64,000 bases of DNA, taken from positions 372,001 to 436,000 of the forward strand of contig NZ_AUAX01000004.1 of the NCBI RefSeq assembly GCF_000428945.1. Reading direction: 5' to 3'. A program made the position numbers and the translations under genes. Below the pieces are notes generated by a model. That model had not been told where the DNA came from. It did no database searches and worked only from the letters and a program-made list of their open reading frames with translations. The number at the start of each line of letters is the position of its first letter. The stretch's first letter is position 1. This document shows positions 40,887 to 49,853 of this stretch, in pieces. This DNA is from Hamadaea tsunoensis DSM 44101. Its GTDB lineage: Bacteria > Actinomycetota > Actinomycetes > Mycobacteriales > Micromonosporaceae.

Positions 40887-41720
40887 ATGCAGACAGTCAC
40901 GTTGAACAACGGCACGGTCATGCCGCAGCTGGGCTTCGGCGTCTGGCAGGTCCCCGACGACGAGGCGTACAAGGCGGTCACCGCCGCGCTGGCCGCCGGC
41001 TACCGCAGCATCGACACCGCGAAGCTCTACTTCAACGAGGAAGGCGTCGGGCGGGCGCTGGCCGAGTCCGGTGTCCCGCGCGCCGACCTGTTCGTGACCA
41101 CGAAGCTGTGGAACGACGAGCACGACTACGACAAGGCGCTGCGCGCGTTCGACACCAGCCTCGCCAAGCTCGGCCTCGACTACGTCGACCTGTACCTGAT
41201 CCACTGGCCGGTCCCGAAGCAGGACCGCTACCTCGACGCGTGGAAGGCCCTGCAGAAGGTGTACGCCGACGGCCGCGCCAAGGCGATCGGCGTGTCCAAC
41301 TTCCGCGTCGCCGACCTCGACCGGGTCCTCGCCGGCGCCGACGTCGCCCCGGCCGTCAACCAGATCGAGCTGCATCCGCGGTTCAGCCAGCCGGAACTGC
41401 GCGCGTACCACGCCCGGCACGGGATCCACACGGAAGCGTGGAGCCCGCTCGGCCAGGGCAAGGGCCTGCTCGACGACCCGGTACTCGCCAAGATCGCCGC
41501 AGCGCACGACCGTACGCCGGCCCAGGTCGTCCTGCGCTGGCACCTGCAGCTGGGCAACATCGTCATCCCGAAGTCGGTGACCCCGGCCCGGATCGCCGAG
41601 AACTTCGACGTCTTCGACTTCACCCTCAGCGACGACGAGGTCGCCGAGATCACGGCCATGGACCGGGGAGCGGGCGGCCGGATCGGCAACGACCCCGCCA
41701 CCATGAACTGGATGGGCTGA
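40887..41720 (+). CDS. Aldo/keto reductase
   Basis: The 277-residue protein starts at ATG 40887 (ATG 40878 is possible). The catalytic tetrad is visible: Asp and Tyr in SIDTAKLYFNEEGVG, Lys in TTKLWNDEH, His in YLIHWPVP. The NADPH region IPKSVTPARIAENFDVFDF is conserved. It matches the 2,5-diketo-gluconate-reductase branch found in actinobacteria. It should reduce aldehydes or ketones with NADPH. Confidence 0.92.
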   Translation: MQTVTLNNGTVMPQLGFGVWQVPDDEAYKAVTAALAAGYRSIDTAKLYFNEEGVGRALAESGVPRADLFVTTKLWNDEHDYDKALRAFDTSLAKLGLDYVDLYLIHWPVPKQDRYLDAWKALQKVYADGRAKAIGVSNFRVADLDRVLAGADVAPAVNQIELHPRFSQPELRAYHARHGIHTEAWSPLGQGKGLLDDPVLAKIAAAHDRTPAQVVLRWHLQLGNIVIPKSVTPARIAENFDVFDFTLSDDEVAEITAMDRGAGGRIGNDPATMNWMG

Positions 41721-41738
41721 CCCCGTCCCCGCCGGCGG

Positions 41739-42473
41739 TCAGCTACGGCCGGCGGTCAGGTACTGCCGGGCGGCCCGGGCCAGGTCCTCCGGCCGGGCCG
41801 TCTGCACGTCGACGTAACCGAGCTTGCGCAGCCGCCGCTCGGCCCGTTCACCGAACCGGCCGGCCACGGTCACCGGGCCGCTGACGCGCAACCGGACCCG
41901 GCCGGCGGCCACCGTCAGCCCGCGTACCGACGTCCACGGGACGGCCATGGACGCCTGCGGCAGCCGCAACCCGGTCGCGTCGAGCTCGACGATGTGCACA
42001 CCGGCGGCCGCCGGACCGTTGTACGCGATCGCCGTGGACACGAGCACGAGCATGACCCCGGGGCACACCCACTGCGCCGGGTCGGCCAGGACGACCAGCG
42101 CGCCCGCCCCGACGGCGAGAAACGCCCCGATCGACCCGACATAGGCCCACCGGTGCGCGGGTCCGATCCGCAGCGCGGCCGGGGTGCCGGGGACGTCCGT
42201 CGCGGCGACCGCCTCGATGGACCGGTCGATCAGCCGCCGGCCCCGGTTCGCGACCACCAGCATGTACACCAGCCCACCGACACAGGGGATCATCGGCAGC
42301 AGGACCGGCAGGTCGGCATCGTCGGCGATCCGTCCGGTCCGCATCGCGTACCAGACGGCGACATAGCCGGCCACGGTGAGCGCGAACCCGCCGAACAGCG
42401 CCCACATCGCCGACCTGCTGAGCCGCCGGCCGCGGGCGAGGAGCTCCTCGGCGGTCACCGGCGCCGCCACCAC
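41739..42473 (-). CDS. Multi-helix membrane protein with PH-like domain
   Basis: The 244-residue protein starts at GTG 42473. Four helices (MWALFGGFALTVAGYVAVWY; DLPVLLPMIPCVGGLVYMLV; GSIGAFLAVGAGALVVLADP; CPGVMLVLVSTAIAYNG) precede a soluble part with VPWTSVRGLTVAAGRVRLRV, a PH-like pattern. Function unknown. The start overlaps the stop of the upstream gene by 19 bases, so they are co-translated. Confidence 0.65.
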   Translation of the reverse strand: MVAAPVTAEELLARGRRLSRSAMWALFGGFALTVAGYVAVWYAMRTGRIADDADLPVLLPMIPCVGGLVYMLVVANRGRRLIDRSIEAVAATDVPGTPAALRIGPAHRWAYVGSIGAFLAVGAGALVVLADPAQWVCPGVMLVLVSTAIAYNGPAAAGVHIVELDATGLRLPQASMAVPWTSVRGLTVAAGRVRLRVSGPVTVAGRFGERAERRLRKLGYVDVQTARPEDLARAARQYLTAGRS

Positions 42474-43507
42474 CGTCGCCGGCGGGACTCGTCACCGGAA
42501 CGGCCGGCCCGGGCCAGAGCCGCGTGGGCGACCCGGCGGTCGTCCGCCCGGCAGCCGGGCGTGATCAGCATCAGCTGCGCCAGGGACGTCTCGATCGTCA
42601 CCAGCCGCGGTGCCGCGATGGCCGCGTCGAGCCGCCCGCGCACCAGCTCGCGTACGCCGGAGCGGTGCCCGGGTTCCCGGAAGGCGGCCGTGACGAGGGC
42701 GAACAGGGCGGCGTCGGTGGTCCAGTCCTCGACGCCGAAGGCGAGGTCGATGAGGGCCGCGCGGCGGTCGGATGTGGCCCACGGCTGCTCGGGCCGGTGG
42801 TGCAGCAAACCCAGGCACACCCAGGGTTGCAGCAGCCGGTACCAGTACGTCGGCGTCGACTGGGCCAGATGCCGCCAGCGGGCCGTGTCCGGCGGGCCGG
42901 GCAGGTGGGCGAGCAGCCCCAGCAGGTCCGCCAGCGGCAGCTCGCCGAGCGGCGCGGCCTGCAGGTAACCCGACAGCGGCGACGGCCACGGCTGGTCGGC
43001 GACCTGGTGCAGCACCTCGACCGCGAGCGGGCTCGGGGCCGCGACCGCCGGCACGGGCAGGATCCCGTCGTAGCGCCACGGCATGTGCGTCCCCCGCCGC
43101 AGCGGTACGCGGATGTCCGGCGCCGGGAACGCGCCGATCTCGACCGCGACCGGGCCCGCGACCCGGTGGAACGCGGTCGTGGCGCTGGCCGGTTCCGCGG
43201 CGGTGACCCCGAGTCCGGTCAGGACGACGTCCTCGCCTTTCGCGCGGCGGGCACCGACCTCGTCGGCGATCCGGCAGATCGCCTCGGCCGGCATCGGGAC
43301 CCAGTTCAGCCACGGCTGGCGGGCGCCGGCCATCGCGAACAGGATCTCGGTCGTGCCGCACGGATGCGGATCGTCGAGGACCGCGAGCAGGTCGGAGACG
43401 TCGCCGCGGGCGCGGAACCGTTCCGCGCGGCGGGCGGCGGCCCGGTGCGGGAAACGCGGATCGGCGGCCATCCGGGCGAGTTCGGCGTCCACGTTCTCGG
43501 GAAGCAT
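42455..43507 (-). CDS. Large hypothetical protein, possibly helical-repeat
   Basis: The 350-residue protein starts at ATG 43507. It begins with AELARMAADPRFPHRAAARR and GDVSDLLAVLDDPHP, then TEILFAMAGARQPWLNWVPM. Later parts are helical (LADLLGLLAHLPGPPDTARW; AALIDLAFGVEDWTTDAAL). I recognise no family. The spacing of Leu/Ala helices fits a HEAT-like solenoid. It forms a two-gene operon with the membrane protein behind it. Confidence 0.6.
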   Translation of the reverse strand: MLPENVDAELARMAADPRFPHRAAARRAERFRARGDVSDLLAVLDDPHPCGTTEILFAMAGARQPWLNWVPMPAEAICRIADEVGARRAKGEDVVLTGLGVTAAEPASATTAFHRVAGPVAVEIGAFPAPDIRVPLRRGTHMPWRYDGILPVPAVAAPSPLAVEVLHQVADQPWPSPLSGYLQAAPLGELPLADLLGLLAHLPGPPDTARWRHLAQSTPTYWYRLLQPWVCLGLLHHRPEQPWATSDRRAALIDLAFGVEDWTTDAALFALVTAAFREPGHRSGVRELVRGRLDAAIAAPRLVTIETSLAQLMLITPGCRADDRRVAHAALARAGRSGDESRRRRWWRRR

Positions 43508-43571
43508 GGCGGGCAGCGTAGCCCAGGCCGGCACCTGCCGCGATCCCGGCCGCTACCGGGATCCGCGGCGC

Positions 43572-43985
43572 TCAGGACTCCCAGCGCAGCACGATCAGCG
43601 CCCAGATCAGCAGCAGCGCGAACGACGCCGACACCAGCAGGAACGCCGCCGCGCGGACGCCGTCGCGCTGCACGGCGTGCCAGTCGTCGCGGGCGCCGAA
43701 CCGGGCGGAGCCCTGCGGGTCGGCGGGGTCGTAGCGCACGCGTACCGGGTCGCCCGCGTGCACGCCGACCGCCGGCGCCTCGAAGACGATCCGCCGGCCC
43801 GCCGGCGTCTCGAACGCGAACGAGTAGCGGTCCCCGTCGAGGTGCGACACGCACTCACCGGCCGTCGTCCGCAGCGACAGCAGCGCCCGCGCCGCCGCCG
43901 ACGCCTGCCGCCCGTCGCGGACCGCCAGATACCCGAACAGGACCGTCACCGCGAGCATGAACAGCCCGAACAGCCCGAACGGCAC
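43572..43985 (-). CDS. DUF3592-like membrane protein
   Basis: The 137-residue protein starts at GTG 43985, six bases after GGGAGGG; an ATG at 44030 would overlap the divergent NUDIX start. Two helices (FGLFGLFMLAVTVLFGYLAV and AAFLLVSASFALLLIWALIV) enclose an extracytoplasmic domain with FAFETPAGRRIVFEAPAVGV and VRVRYDPADPQGSARFG, the DUF3592 pattern. Function unknown. Confidence 0.75.
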   Translation of the reverse strand: MPFGLFGLFMLAVTVLFGYLAVRDGRQASAAARALLSLRTTAGECVSHLDGDRYSFAFETPAGRRIVFEAPAVGVHAGDPVRVRYDPADPQGSARFGARDDWHAVQRDGVRAAAFLLVSASFALLLIWALIVLRWES

Positions 43986-44028
43986 CAGAACCCTCCCGGG
44001 GGTGGACAAGGCGTGGAGACTGGAAGGC

Positions 44029-44517
44029 ATGGTAGCCCGGATCGCGCTCATCATGCTGGTCGACGACGACGGCCGCATCCTCGTGCAGATGCACGACGTG
44101 CAGGCCGCCACGCACCCGAACCGGTGGAGCCTGCCCGGCGGCCTCGTCGCCGCCGGCGAGACCCCCGCCGCGGCCGCCCGCCGGTACGCGCAGGAACAGG
44201 CCGACGTCCCGATCCAGGGCGACGTCGAGGAGGTCTGGGCCGGATTCGTGCCCGGGCACCGGGTGCCGACGTTCGCGTTCTGGGCGCGTACCACCGCCGG
44301 ACCCGCGGACGTGGCGGCCGAGGTCGGCCTGTCCGCCACCGACAAGATCATCCCCCGGCCGGGGGTGCGTACGCGTTTCCTGTCCGGCCCCGACCTGCTC
44401 ACCGGACGCGCGTACACGCTGGCCGCGGGCTACGTCCTCAGCCGGTTCGCCGACTCCCCCCTCTACGAGCGCATCACCGAACAGCTGCGCCTCGAACGCC
44501 TCACGCGCCTGACCTGA
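44029..44517 (+). CDS. NUDIX hydrolase
   Basis: The 162-residue protein starts at ATG 44029; the frame is open upstream but lacks a ribosome site. The NUDIX box reads LPGGLVAAGETPAAAARRYA QEQ, with Tyr-Ala-Gln-Glu-Gln where typical members have REhxEE: the second Glu that binds Mg is replaced, though one Glu remains. Activity may be altered. Its product resembles ADP-ribose-type NUDIX proteins. A 43-bp gap separates it from the divergent DUF3592 gene. Confidence 0.78.
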   Translation: MVARIALIMLVDDDGRILVQMHDVQAATHPNRWSLPGGLVAAGETPAAAARRYAQEQADVPIQGDVEEVWAGFVPGHRVPTFAFWARTTAGPADVAAEVGLSATDKIIPRPGVRTRFLSGPDLLTGRAYTLAAGYVLSRFADSPLYERITEQLRLERLTRLT

Positions 44518-44540
44518 CCGCCCCCGCGTACGCTGCGGGT

Positions 44541-45509
44541 ATGCGTGCGATCGTGGTCGACCGCCATGGCGGTCCCGAAGTGCTGACCTACGCCGAGAAG
44601 CCCGACCCCGTCCCCGGACCCGGTGAGGTACTCGTCGACGTGCTGGCCGCCGGCGTCAACTTCATCGACGTCTACCACCGCGAAGGCCGCTACCCGCTGC
44701 CGCTGCCGCTGACCCCCGGCGGCGAAGGCGCCGGCCGGGTCACCGCGCTCGGCGACGGCGTCACCGGATTCGCCCCCGGCGACCTCGTCGCCTGGGGCCA
44801 GGGCGCCGCCAGCTACGCCGAACGCGCCGCGCTGCCCGCCGCGAGCCTCGTCCACGTTCCCGACGGCGTCGCACCCGACCTCGCCGCCGCCGCGATGCTG
44901 CAGGGCATGACCGCCCACTACCTCGTCACCGACGTCCACGAGATCCACCCCGGCGACCAGATCCTCGTCCACGCCGCCGCCGGCGGCATGGGCCTGCTGC
45001 TCACCCAGCTCGGCAAACTCCTCGGCGCCCGCGTCATCGGCACCGTCTCCACCGCCGACAAGGAGACCCGCGCCCGCGCCGCCGGCGCCGACGAGATCAT
45101 CCGCTACGACCAGGAACCGTTCGCGCCCCGCGTCCGCGAACTCACCGGCGGGTCCGGAGTGGACGTCGTCTACGACGGCGTCGGCCGGTCCACCTTCGAC
45201 GGCTCCCTGGAAAGCCTGCGCCGCCGCGGCCTGCTCGCCCTCTACGGCGCCGCCAGCGGCGCCGTACCACCGTTCGACCCGATGCGCCTGCAAGCCGCCG
45301 GATCGGTGTTCCTCACCCGGCCCACCCTCGGCCACTACATCGCCGAACGCGCCGACCTCGAACGCCGCGCCCGCGACGTGTTCGGCTGGATCACCGCCGG
45401 GCAGCTCGACATCGCCGTCCACCACCGCTACCCGCTCGCCGACGCCCGCCAGGCCCACGAAGACCTCGAAGCCCGGCGTACCAGCGGCAAACTCCTGCTC
45501 ATCCCGTGA
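44541..45509 (+). CDS. NADPH:quinone oxidoreductase (zinc-free MDR family)
   Basis: The 322-residue protein starts at ATG 44541. The family features are VNFIDVYHREGRYPLPLPLT, the NADPH motif VHAAAGGMGLLLTQLGKLLG (about residue 145), and VDVVYDGVGRSTFDGSL. No zinc ligands are present, so it is the QOR type. It should reduce quinones or enals with NADPH. Its TGA overlaps the ATG of the DUF3052 gene (TGATG), so the pair is translationally coupled. Confidence 0.92.
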   Translation: MRAIVVDRHGGPEVLTYAEKPDPVPGPGEVLVDVLAAGVNFIDVYHREGRYPLPLPLTPGGEGAGRVTALGDGVTGFAPGDLVAWGQGAASYAERAALPAASLVHVPDGVAPDLAAAAMLQGMTAHYLVTDVHEIHPGDQILVHAAAGGMGLLLTQLGKLLGARVIGTVSTADKETRARAAGADEIIRYDQEPFAPRVRELTGGSGVDVVYDGVGRSTFDGSLESLRRRGLLALYGAASGAVPPFDPMRLQAAGSVFLTRPTLGHYIAERADLERRARDVFGWITAGQLDIAVHHRYPLADARQAHEDLEARRTSGKLLLIP

Positions 45510-45913
45510 TGGCCGGCTACGCGAACACCCCGCTACCGGCCAAACTCGGCATCCGCACCGGCCACCGCGTCGCCGTCCTCGGCGGCGCGCTCCCCGGCGG
45601 CCTGCCACCCGACGTCACCGCCGTCGACAGCCTCACCGGCCCGCTCGACGTCGTCGTCGTGTTCGTCACCGCCCGCGCGGACCTGGCCCACCACCTACCC
45701 CGCGTACGCGCCGCGATGGCGCCCGCCGCCGGATTCTGGGTCGCCTGGCCGAAGAAGGCCGCCGTGAAAGCCGGCCTCGCCGACCCGACCGACATGACCG
45801 AAGACGCGATACGCGACCTCGCCCTGCCGACCGGCCTCGTCGACAACAAGGTCTGCGCCATCGACGACGTGTGGAGCGGACTACGCCTGGTCATCCGCCG
45901 CGAACTGCGCTGA
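45509..45913 (+). CDS. DUF3052 family protein
   Basis: The 134-residue protein starts at ATG 45509 inside TGATG. It has the DUF3052 pattern: LPAKLGIRTGHRVAVLGGAL, then VVVVFVTARADLAHHLPRVR, then GFWVAWPKKAAVKAGLADPT, and the end LVDNKVCAIDDVWSGLRLVI. The family has no established function. Gene coupling to quinone reductase is the only hint. A strong hairpin follows the stop. Confidence 0.88.
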   Translation: MAGYANTPLPAKLGIRTGHRVAVLGGALPGGLPPDVTAVDSLTGPLDVVVVFVTARADLAHHLPRVRAAMAPAAGFWVAWPKKAAVKAGLADPTDMTEDAIRDLALPTGLVDNKVCAIDDVWSGLRLVIRRELR

Positions 45914-45943
45914 GCGCCGCGGCCGGTCGCCCGGCCGCGGCGC
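45914..45943. terminator. Perfect 13-bp GC hairpin between convergent genes
   Basis: GCGCCGCGGCCGG (45914-45926) pairs exactly with CCGGCCGCGGCGC (45931-45943) around TCGC. It starts right after the DUF3052 stop and ends seven bases before the MerR stop, so it can end transcription from both sides. No U-tract is present. Confidence 0.8.
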
Positions 45944-45950
45944 CCCCACG

Positions 45951-46709
45951 TCACGCCCGGGCGACCGCGTTGGCCAGGATCGCGTCGTGCACGAACCGGG
46001 CCAGCCCCGCCCGCTGGTTCTCGTAGTTCGCCGTGAACCGCTCGTCGGCCAGATACATCTCCGCCAGACCCGTGTGGATCTCATACGAGCAGTCGTAGTA
46101 GAACTTCGTGATCTGCAGCCGGTGCTCCTCCGCCAGATCCATCGCGACCCGGCCCTCGGCCGGCTCACCCGCGTCCAGCGCCGCCACCCACCGCGCGTTG
46201 AGGTCCTCCGACTCCGCCCGGATACGAACCCAGTCGTCCTTCGAATACCCCGACGTACGCCGAGCCGACTGCGCGTACGCGTCGGTGTCCCCCCAGCGCT
46301 CCTGCGCCTCCGCCGCGTACGCGTCCGGATCGAAATCGCCGAACGCCTCGAACTTCTCCTCCGGGGTCAGATTGACGCCCACCTTGTGTGCCTCCATCAG
46401 AAACTCGACACCCGCCACCATCTGCCGCAACCGGGCGATCCGATCCAGCAGCAGCCCATGCTGGCGGCGCAGATGCGCCCGCGGATCGGTGTCCGGATCG
46501 TCGAGGATGACGGCGATCTCCTCGAGGGTGAACCCCAGCTCCCGGTAGAGCAGAATCCGCTGCAGCCGCTCCAGATCGGCGTCGTCATACCGCCGGTACC
46601 CCGCGGCCGACCGCCCACCCGGCGTCAGCAGCCCGATCTCGTCATAGTGGTGCAGCGTACGCACCGTGACACCGGCGAGCTCCGCCGCGCGCCCTACCGG
46701 ATAACCCAT
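45951..46709 (-). CDS. MerR family regulator with TipAS ligand-binding domain
   Basis: The 252-residue protein starts at ATG 46709 after GGAAGGAGGGGG. The MerR helix-turn-helix is YPVGRAAELAGVTVRTLHHY, then DEIGLLTPGGRSAAGYRRYD. The C-terminal half matches TipAS (MEAHKVGVNLTPEEKFEAFG; YAQSARRTSGYSKDDWVRIR), which in TipAL binds thiopeptide antibiotics. It lacks a second target gene nearby, so it probably controls itself and distant genes. The Cys in KFYYDCSYEIH sits where TipAS relatives carry a Cys. Confidence 0.9.
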   Translation of the reverse strand: MGYPVGRAAELAGVTVRTLHHYDEIGLLTPGGRSAAGYRRYDDADLERLQRILLYRELGFTLEEIAVILDDPDTDPRAHLRRQHGLLLDRIARLRQMVAGVEFLMEAHKVGVNLTPEEKFEAFGDFDPDAYAAEAQERWGDTDAYAQSARRTSGYSKDDWVRIRAESEDLNARWVAALDAGEPAEGRVAMDLAEEHRLQITKFYYDCSYEIHTGLAEMYLADERFTANYENQRAGLARFVHDAILANAVARA

Positions 46710-46760
46710 GGCGTCCCCCTCCTTCCGGCATCGAGCGTGCGCCCTGCCGCTACGTGAGAG

Positions 46761-47597
46761 TCAACGCCCGTCCCCGCCGAAAGTGAGCCGCACCACCATC
46801 GGCCGCTGCCGCCCCAGCACCGGCACGAACCGCAGCCGCGCCGCCACCCAACCGGCCACACCCCGCCCCGACCGGCTGCGGACCTCGCGTACACCCCGGA
46901 TCGCCGGCGACAACGTACGCAGCCGCGGCAGATCACGGGCCGCGACGAACCAGCGCAACGGCGGCGGCCGATAACCCGACGAGCCACCCGCCGACACGAC
47001 CAGCTGCCGGTCGACGAGCGGAGTGACGGCGTCGAACACGAACCAGGCGCCGGGAAACCGCTCCGCGCACGCCACGATCAGCGCCTCCGCGTCCGCCGGC
47101 GGCAGATACATCAGCAACCCCTGCGCCGTGATGATCACCCCGTGCGCCGGGTCGACCTCATCCATCCACGACCCGTCGAGCGCCGAACCGGCATGCACCC
47201 GCACCCGGTCCTCCGCGGGCAGCAGCCGCGTCCGCAACGCCGCCGAATCCGGCAGATCCACCGACAACCACCGCACCCGGCCGTTGTCGACCCGCCAGAA
47301 CGTCGTCTCCAGACCCTCACCGAGCGCCACGACCGTCGCGTCCGGACGGTCGGCCAGAAACGCCCGGATCTCATCGTCGAAACACCGCGACCGCAGAGCG
47401 ATCGTCTGCGCCTGATGCGGGAAACCCCGGCCGAACCGGGCCGCGAACGGGAAATCGAGCCGATCCGCCAGCGCCACCCCCACCGGATCCGGCAACACCG
47501 TACGCGGATGCCGGGCCTCACTCGTACGGTGGAACAACGTCCACAGTGCAGTCTCCGGAACACCGCTGAGCACGGGGTCGATACCCATGATCGCCAT
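46761..47597 (-). CDS. Leucine-carboxyl-methyltransferase-like SAM methyltransferase
   Basis: The 278-residue protein starts at ATG 47597 (or ATG 47588). It shows the LCM/TcmP family: ETALWTLFHRTSEARHPRTV, then FPHQAQTIALRSRCFDDEIR, then VVALGEGLETTFWRVDN (motif I) and ITAQGLLMYLPPADAEALIV. These enzymes methylate carboxyl or hydroxyl groups, often in secondary metabolism. Its stop overlaps the promoter of the MerR gene downstream. Confidence 0.85.
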   Translation of the reverse strand: MAIMGIDPVLSGVPETALWTLFHRTSEARHPRTVLPDPVGVALADRLDFPFAARFGRGFPHQAQTIALRSRCFDDEIRAFLADRPDATVVALGEGLETTFWRVDNGRVRWLSVDLPDSAALRTRLLPAEDRVRVHAGSALDGSWMDEVDPAHGVIITAQGLLMYLPPADAEALIVACAERFPGAWFVFDAVTPLVDRQLVVSAGGSSGYRPPPLRWFVAARDLPRLRTLSPAIRGVREVRSRSGRGVAGWVAARLRFVPVLGRQRPMVVRLTFGGDGR

Positions 47598-47661
47598 GGT
47601 AGCCGCCGCCGCCACACACGCGCGCACCCTTCACGGCACCCGGACCGCTAGCCTGGCGCAC

Positions 47662-48354
47662 ATGCCGGAAACGACCTGGGACGGACTGCCGATCGCCGAC
47701 GACCACCCCCGCGGCGCGGGAGTCGTCACCCGCCGCCCCGGCCCCGACGGCCCCGAATACCTCCTCCTGCACCGCCACCACCACGGCCCCGACTACGAAG
47801 GCGACTGGGCGTGGACCTCCCCGTCCGGCGCCCGCCTGCCCGGCGAACCCATCCTCACCGGCGCCCTGCGCGAACTCGGCGAGGAAGCAGGCCTCACCGG
47901 CGTCGAGATCCGCCCCGTCGACCTGTCCGGCCCATGGGCCGCGTTCGCCTGCGAGATCACCGCCACCACCCCGGTCGTCCTCGACCACGAACACGACCGG
48001 TACACCTGGACGACGCGTACCCAGGCCCTCGCCCGGCTCGCCCCCGCCTCGGTCACCGCCCTGTTCGCCCGCGGCGCCGACCTGCACCTGCCGCACATCG
48101 CCTTCGACACCACGACGGTGACCCTCGACGGCAAACCCGCCGGAACAGCCGACTACGACGGGACCACCCTGCACGTGCACGTCGACGCCGACGACACCAT
48201 CGCCACCCAGGTCATCTGGGTCTACCTCCGCGACGTCCTGCTCCCCGCCGACCCCGACCTCCACCAGGTACGCGGCCACGACACCGCGACGTACACGCGC
48301 GCCGGATTCGTCGACGGAATCCTCGACCGGACCCGGGTGTTCGGCAACCTGTGA
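47662..48354 (+). CDS. NUDIX hydrolase
   Basis: The 230-residue protein starts at ATG 47662. The NUDIX box is SPSGARLPGEPILTGALREL, then GEEAGLTGVE, with the Glu pair present. The rest (VLDHEHDRYTWTTRTQALAR, then DTIATQVIWVYLRDVLLPAD) adds an extra domain of about 90 residues after the fold. It resembles larger actinobacterial NUDIX proteins. The substrate is unknown. Confidence 0.82.
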   Translation: MPETTWDGLPIADDHPRGAGVVTRRPGPDGPEYLLLHRHHHGPDYEGDWAWTSPSGARLPGEPILTGALRELGEEAGLTGVEIRPVDLSGPWAAFACEITATTPVVLDHEHDRYTWTTRTQALARLAPASVTALFARGADLHLPHIAFDTTTVTLDGKPAGTADYDGTTLHVHVDADDTIATQVIWVYLRDVLLPADPDLHQVRGHDTATYTRAGFVDGILDRTRVFGNL

Positions 48355-48387
48355 CTGTCCGGCCCCGGGGCTCAGGGACCGAGCGAC

Positions 48388-49305
48388 TCAGGCGAGATCG
48401 GCCGGGTTGGTGTTCGCCCCGCACAGCACGACCGCCACCCGCTCACCGTCCGCCGGCACATACGCCCCACCCGACAACGCCGCGTACGCCGCCGCCGCAC
48501 CCGTCTCCGTCACGATCCGCCACTCGTCCCACAACCGCCGCCGCGCCGCCAGAATGTCCTCATCGGACACCAGCACCGCACCCATCCGCGTACGCGACGC
48601 AACATCGAACGCGATCCGGCCCACCGACGGCGCCCCCAGCGAATCCGCCGCCACCCCGCTCACCGAAACCGGAACGACCTCACCGGCCGCCAACGCCGAA
48701 TGCATCGCCGACGCCGTCCGCGGCTCGACCGAGACCACCCGCACACCCGTGGGCTCCAACGCCGCCGCGATCCCACCGATCAGCCCACCGCCGCCGACCG
48801 CCACCAGAACGGTGTCGACCTCGACATCCGCGACCAGCTCCAGCGCGACCGTCCCCGCACCCGCCACCATCGGCACCTGATCGTACGCATGACACTGATA
48901 CGCCCCGGTCACCCGCGCCCGCTCCACCGACGCCGCCCACGACTGCGCGTACTCGGTGCCGGTCTGCACCACCGTCGCACCCAGAGCCTTCAACCGGGCC
49001 ACCTTCACCGCCGGAGCGGTCACCGGAACATGGATCTCCGCCGGCACACCCACCTGCGCCGCCGCCCACGCCACCGCGATACCGGCATTACCACCCGACG
49101 CCGCGATCACCCCGGCCGCGGGTAACTCACCCCGCTCCGCGGCCGCCAGCACGTTGTTCAACGCACCCCGCGCCTTGAACGAACCCGTATGCTGCAAAAA
49201 CTCCAGCTTGAACCACACACCGTCGGCGGCGGGGAGAACAGGGGTCCGGCGTACACGCCCGGAAATCCGGGTCGCGGCCGCCTCGACGTCGGCAAAGGTC
49301 AACAC
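48388..49305 (-). CDS. PLP-dependent threonine/serine dehydratase-like enzyme
   Basis: The 305-residue protein starts at ATG 49305. The PLP Lys lies in TGSFKARGALNN (about residue 44), the phosphate loop in ASGGNAGIAVAW, and GGGGLIGGIAAAL (about residue 176) binds the cofactor. It matches threonine ammonia-lyase and serine racemase relatives. It lacks the C-terminal ACT domain of biosynthetic IlvA, so a catabolic or racemase role is more likely. Confidence 0.88.
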   Translation of the reverse strand: MLTFADVEAAATRISGRVRRTPVLPAADGVWFKLEFLQHTGSFKARGALNNVLAAAERGELPAAGVIAASGGNAGIAVAWAAAQVGVPAEIHVPVTAPAVKVARLKALGATVVQTGTEYAQSWAASVERARVTGAYQCHAYDQVPMVAGAGTVALELVADVEVDTVLVAVGGGGLIGGIAAALEPTGVRVVSVEPRTASAMHSALAAGEVVPVSVSGVAADSLGAPSVGRIAFDVASRTRMGAVLVSDEDILAARRRLWDEWRIVTETGAAAAYAALSGGAYVPADGERVAVVLCGANTNPADLA

Positions 49306-49322
49306 CGAGCCAGCCTAGCCGG

Positions 49323-49853
49323 TCACGCCCCGACGCCGTCGCGCTCCAGATCCGCCAGACCCCGCACCCGCTCCACCAGATACACCGGACCCTCCGGCCG
49401 CGCCGCCAGCCGATGCACCGTCACCGTCGCCGCCGCCCGATCCACCGGATCCGGATCCACCCGCCAGAACTCCGCGATACCCGCCCGCGCGTACCGCAGA
49501 AGATGCGGATCCGGATCGACGGCACCGATCCGCACCACCGCGGCCACCGACGCCGGCCGATGAAACAACCGGCCCGCCACCGGCGGCGACAGGAACGCCA
49601 GCACGTCCGCCACCACCCCCGTACGCGGACCGAACGCGATCCCCGCACCCGCCAACGCCGGCCACAAACCCGCCTCGAACACCTTCACCAGCCGCTCGGC
49701 CAACCGATCCGCCCACGACGGCGGCGGGGGCGACAACGACAACGCACCGTCGCACACCTCATAGCGGTAACCGGTCACCGGCAACGACTCCGCGTACGCG
49801 ACCGTCCACCCGGCCGGCGCCCGCCCCACCGTCAGCAACGGACTCGCCCTCAC
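49323..49853 (-). CDS. Uma2-family (DUF820) protein with altered active site
   Basis: The 176-residue protein starts at GTG 49853, overlapping the upstream stop (GTGA). It follows the Uma2 PD-(D/E)XK pattern: YRYEVCDGALSLSPPPPSWA, then GVVADVLAFLSPP, then YARAGIAEFWRVDPDPVDR. Typical members have a catalytic VVEVxSPS strand; here it reads AAVVRIGAVDP, without that Glu. It may therefore be an inactive nuclease. It ends the three-gene PadR operon. Confidence 0.75.
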   Translation of the reverse strand: MRASPLLTVGRAPAGWTVAYAESLPVTGYRYEVCDGALSLSPPPPSWADRLAERLVKVFEAGLWPALAGAGIAFGPRTGVVADVLAFLSPPVAGRLFHRPASVAAVVRIGAVDPDPHLLRYARAGIAEFWRVDPDPVDRAAATVTVHRLAARPEGPVYLVERVRGLADLERDGVGA

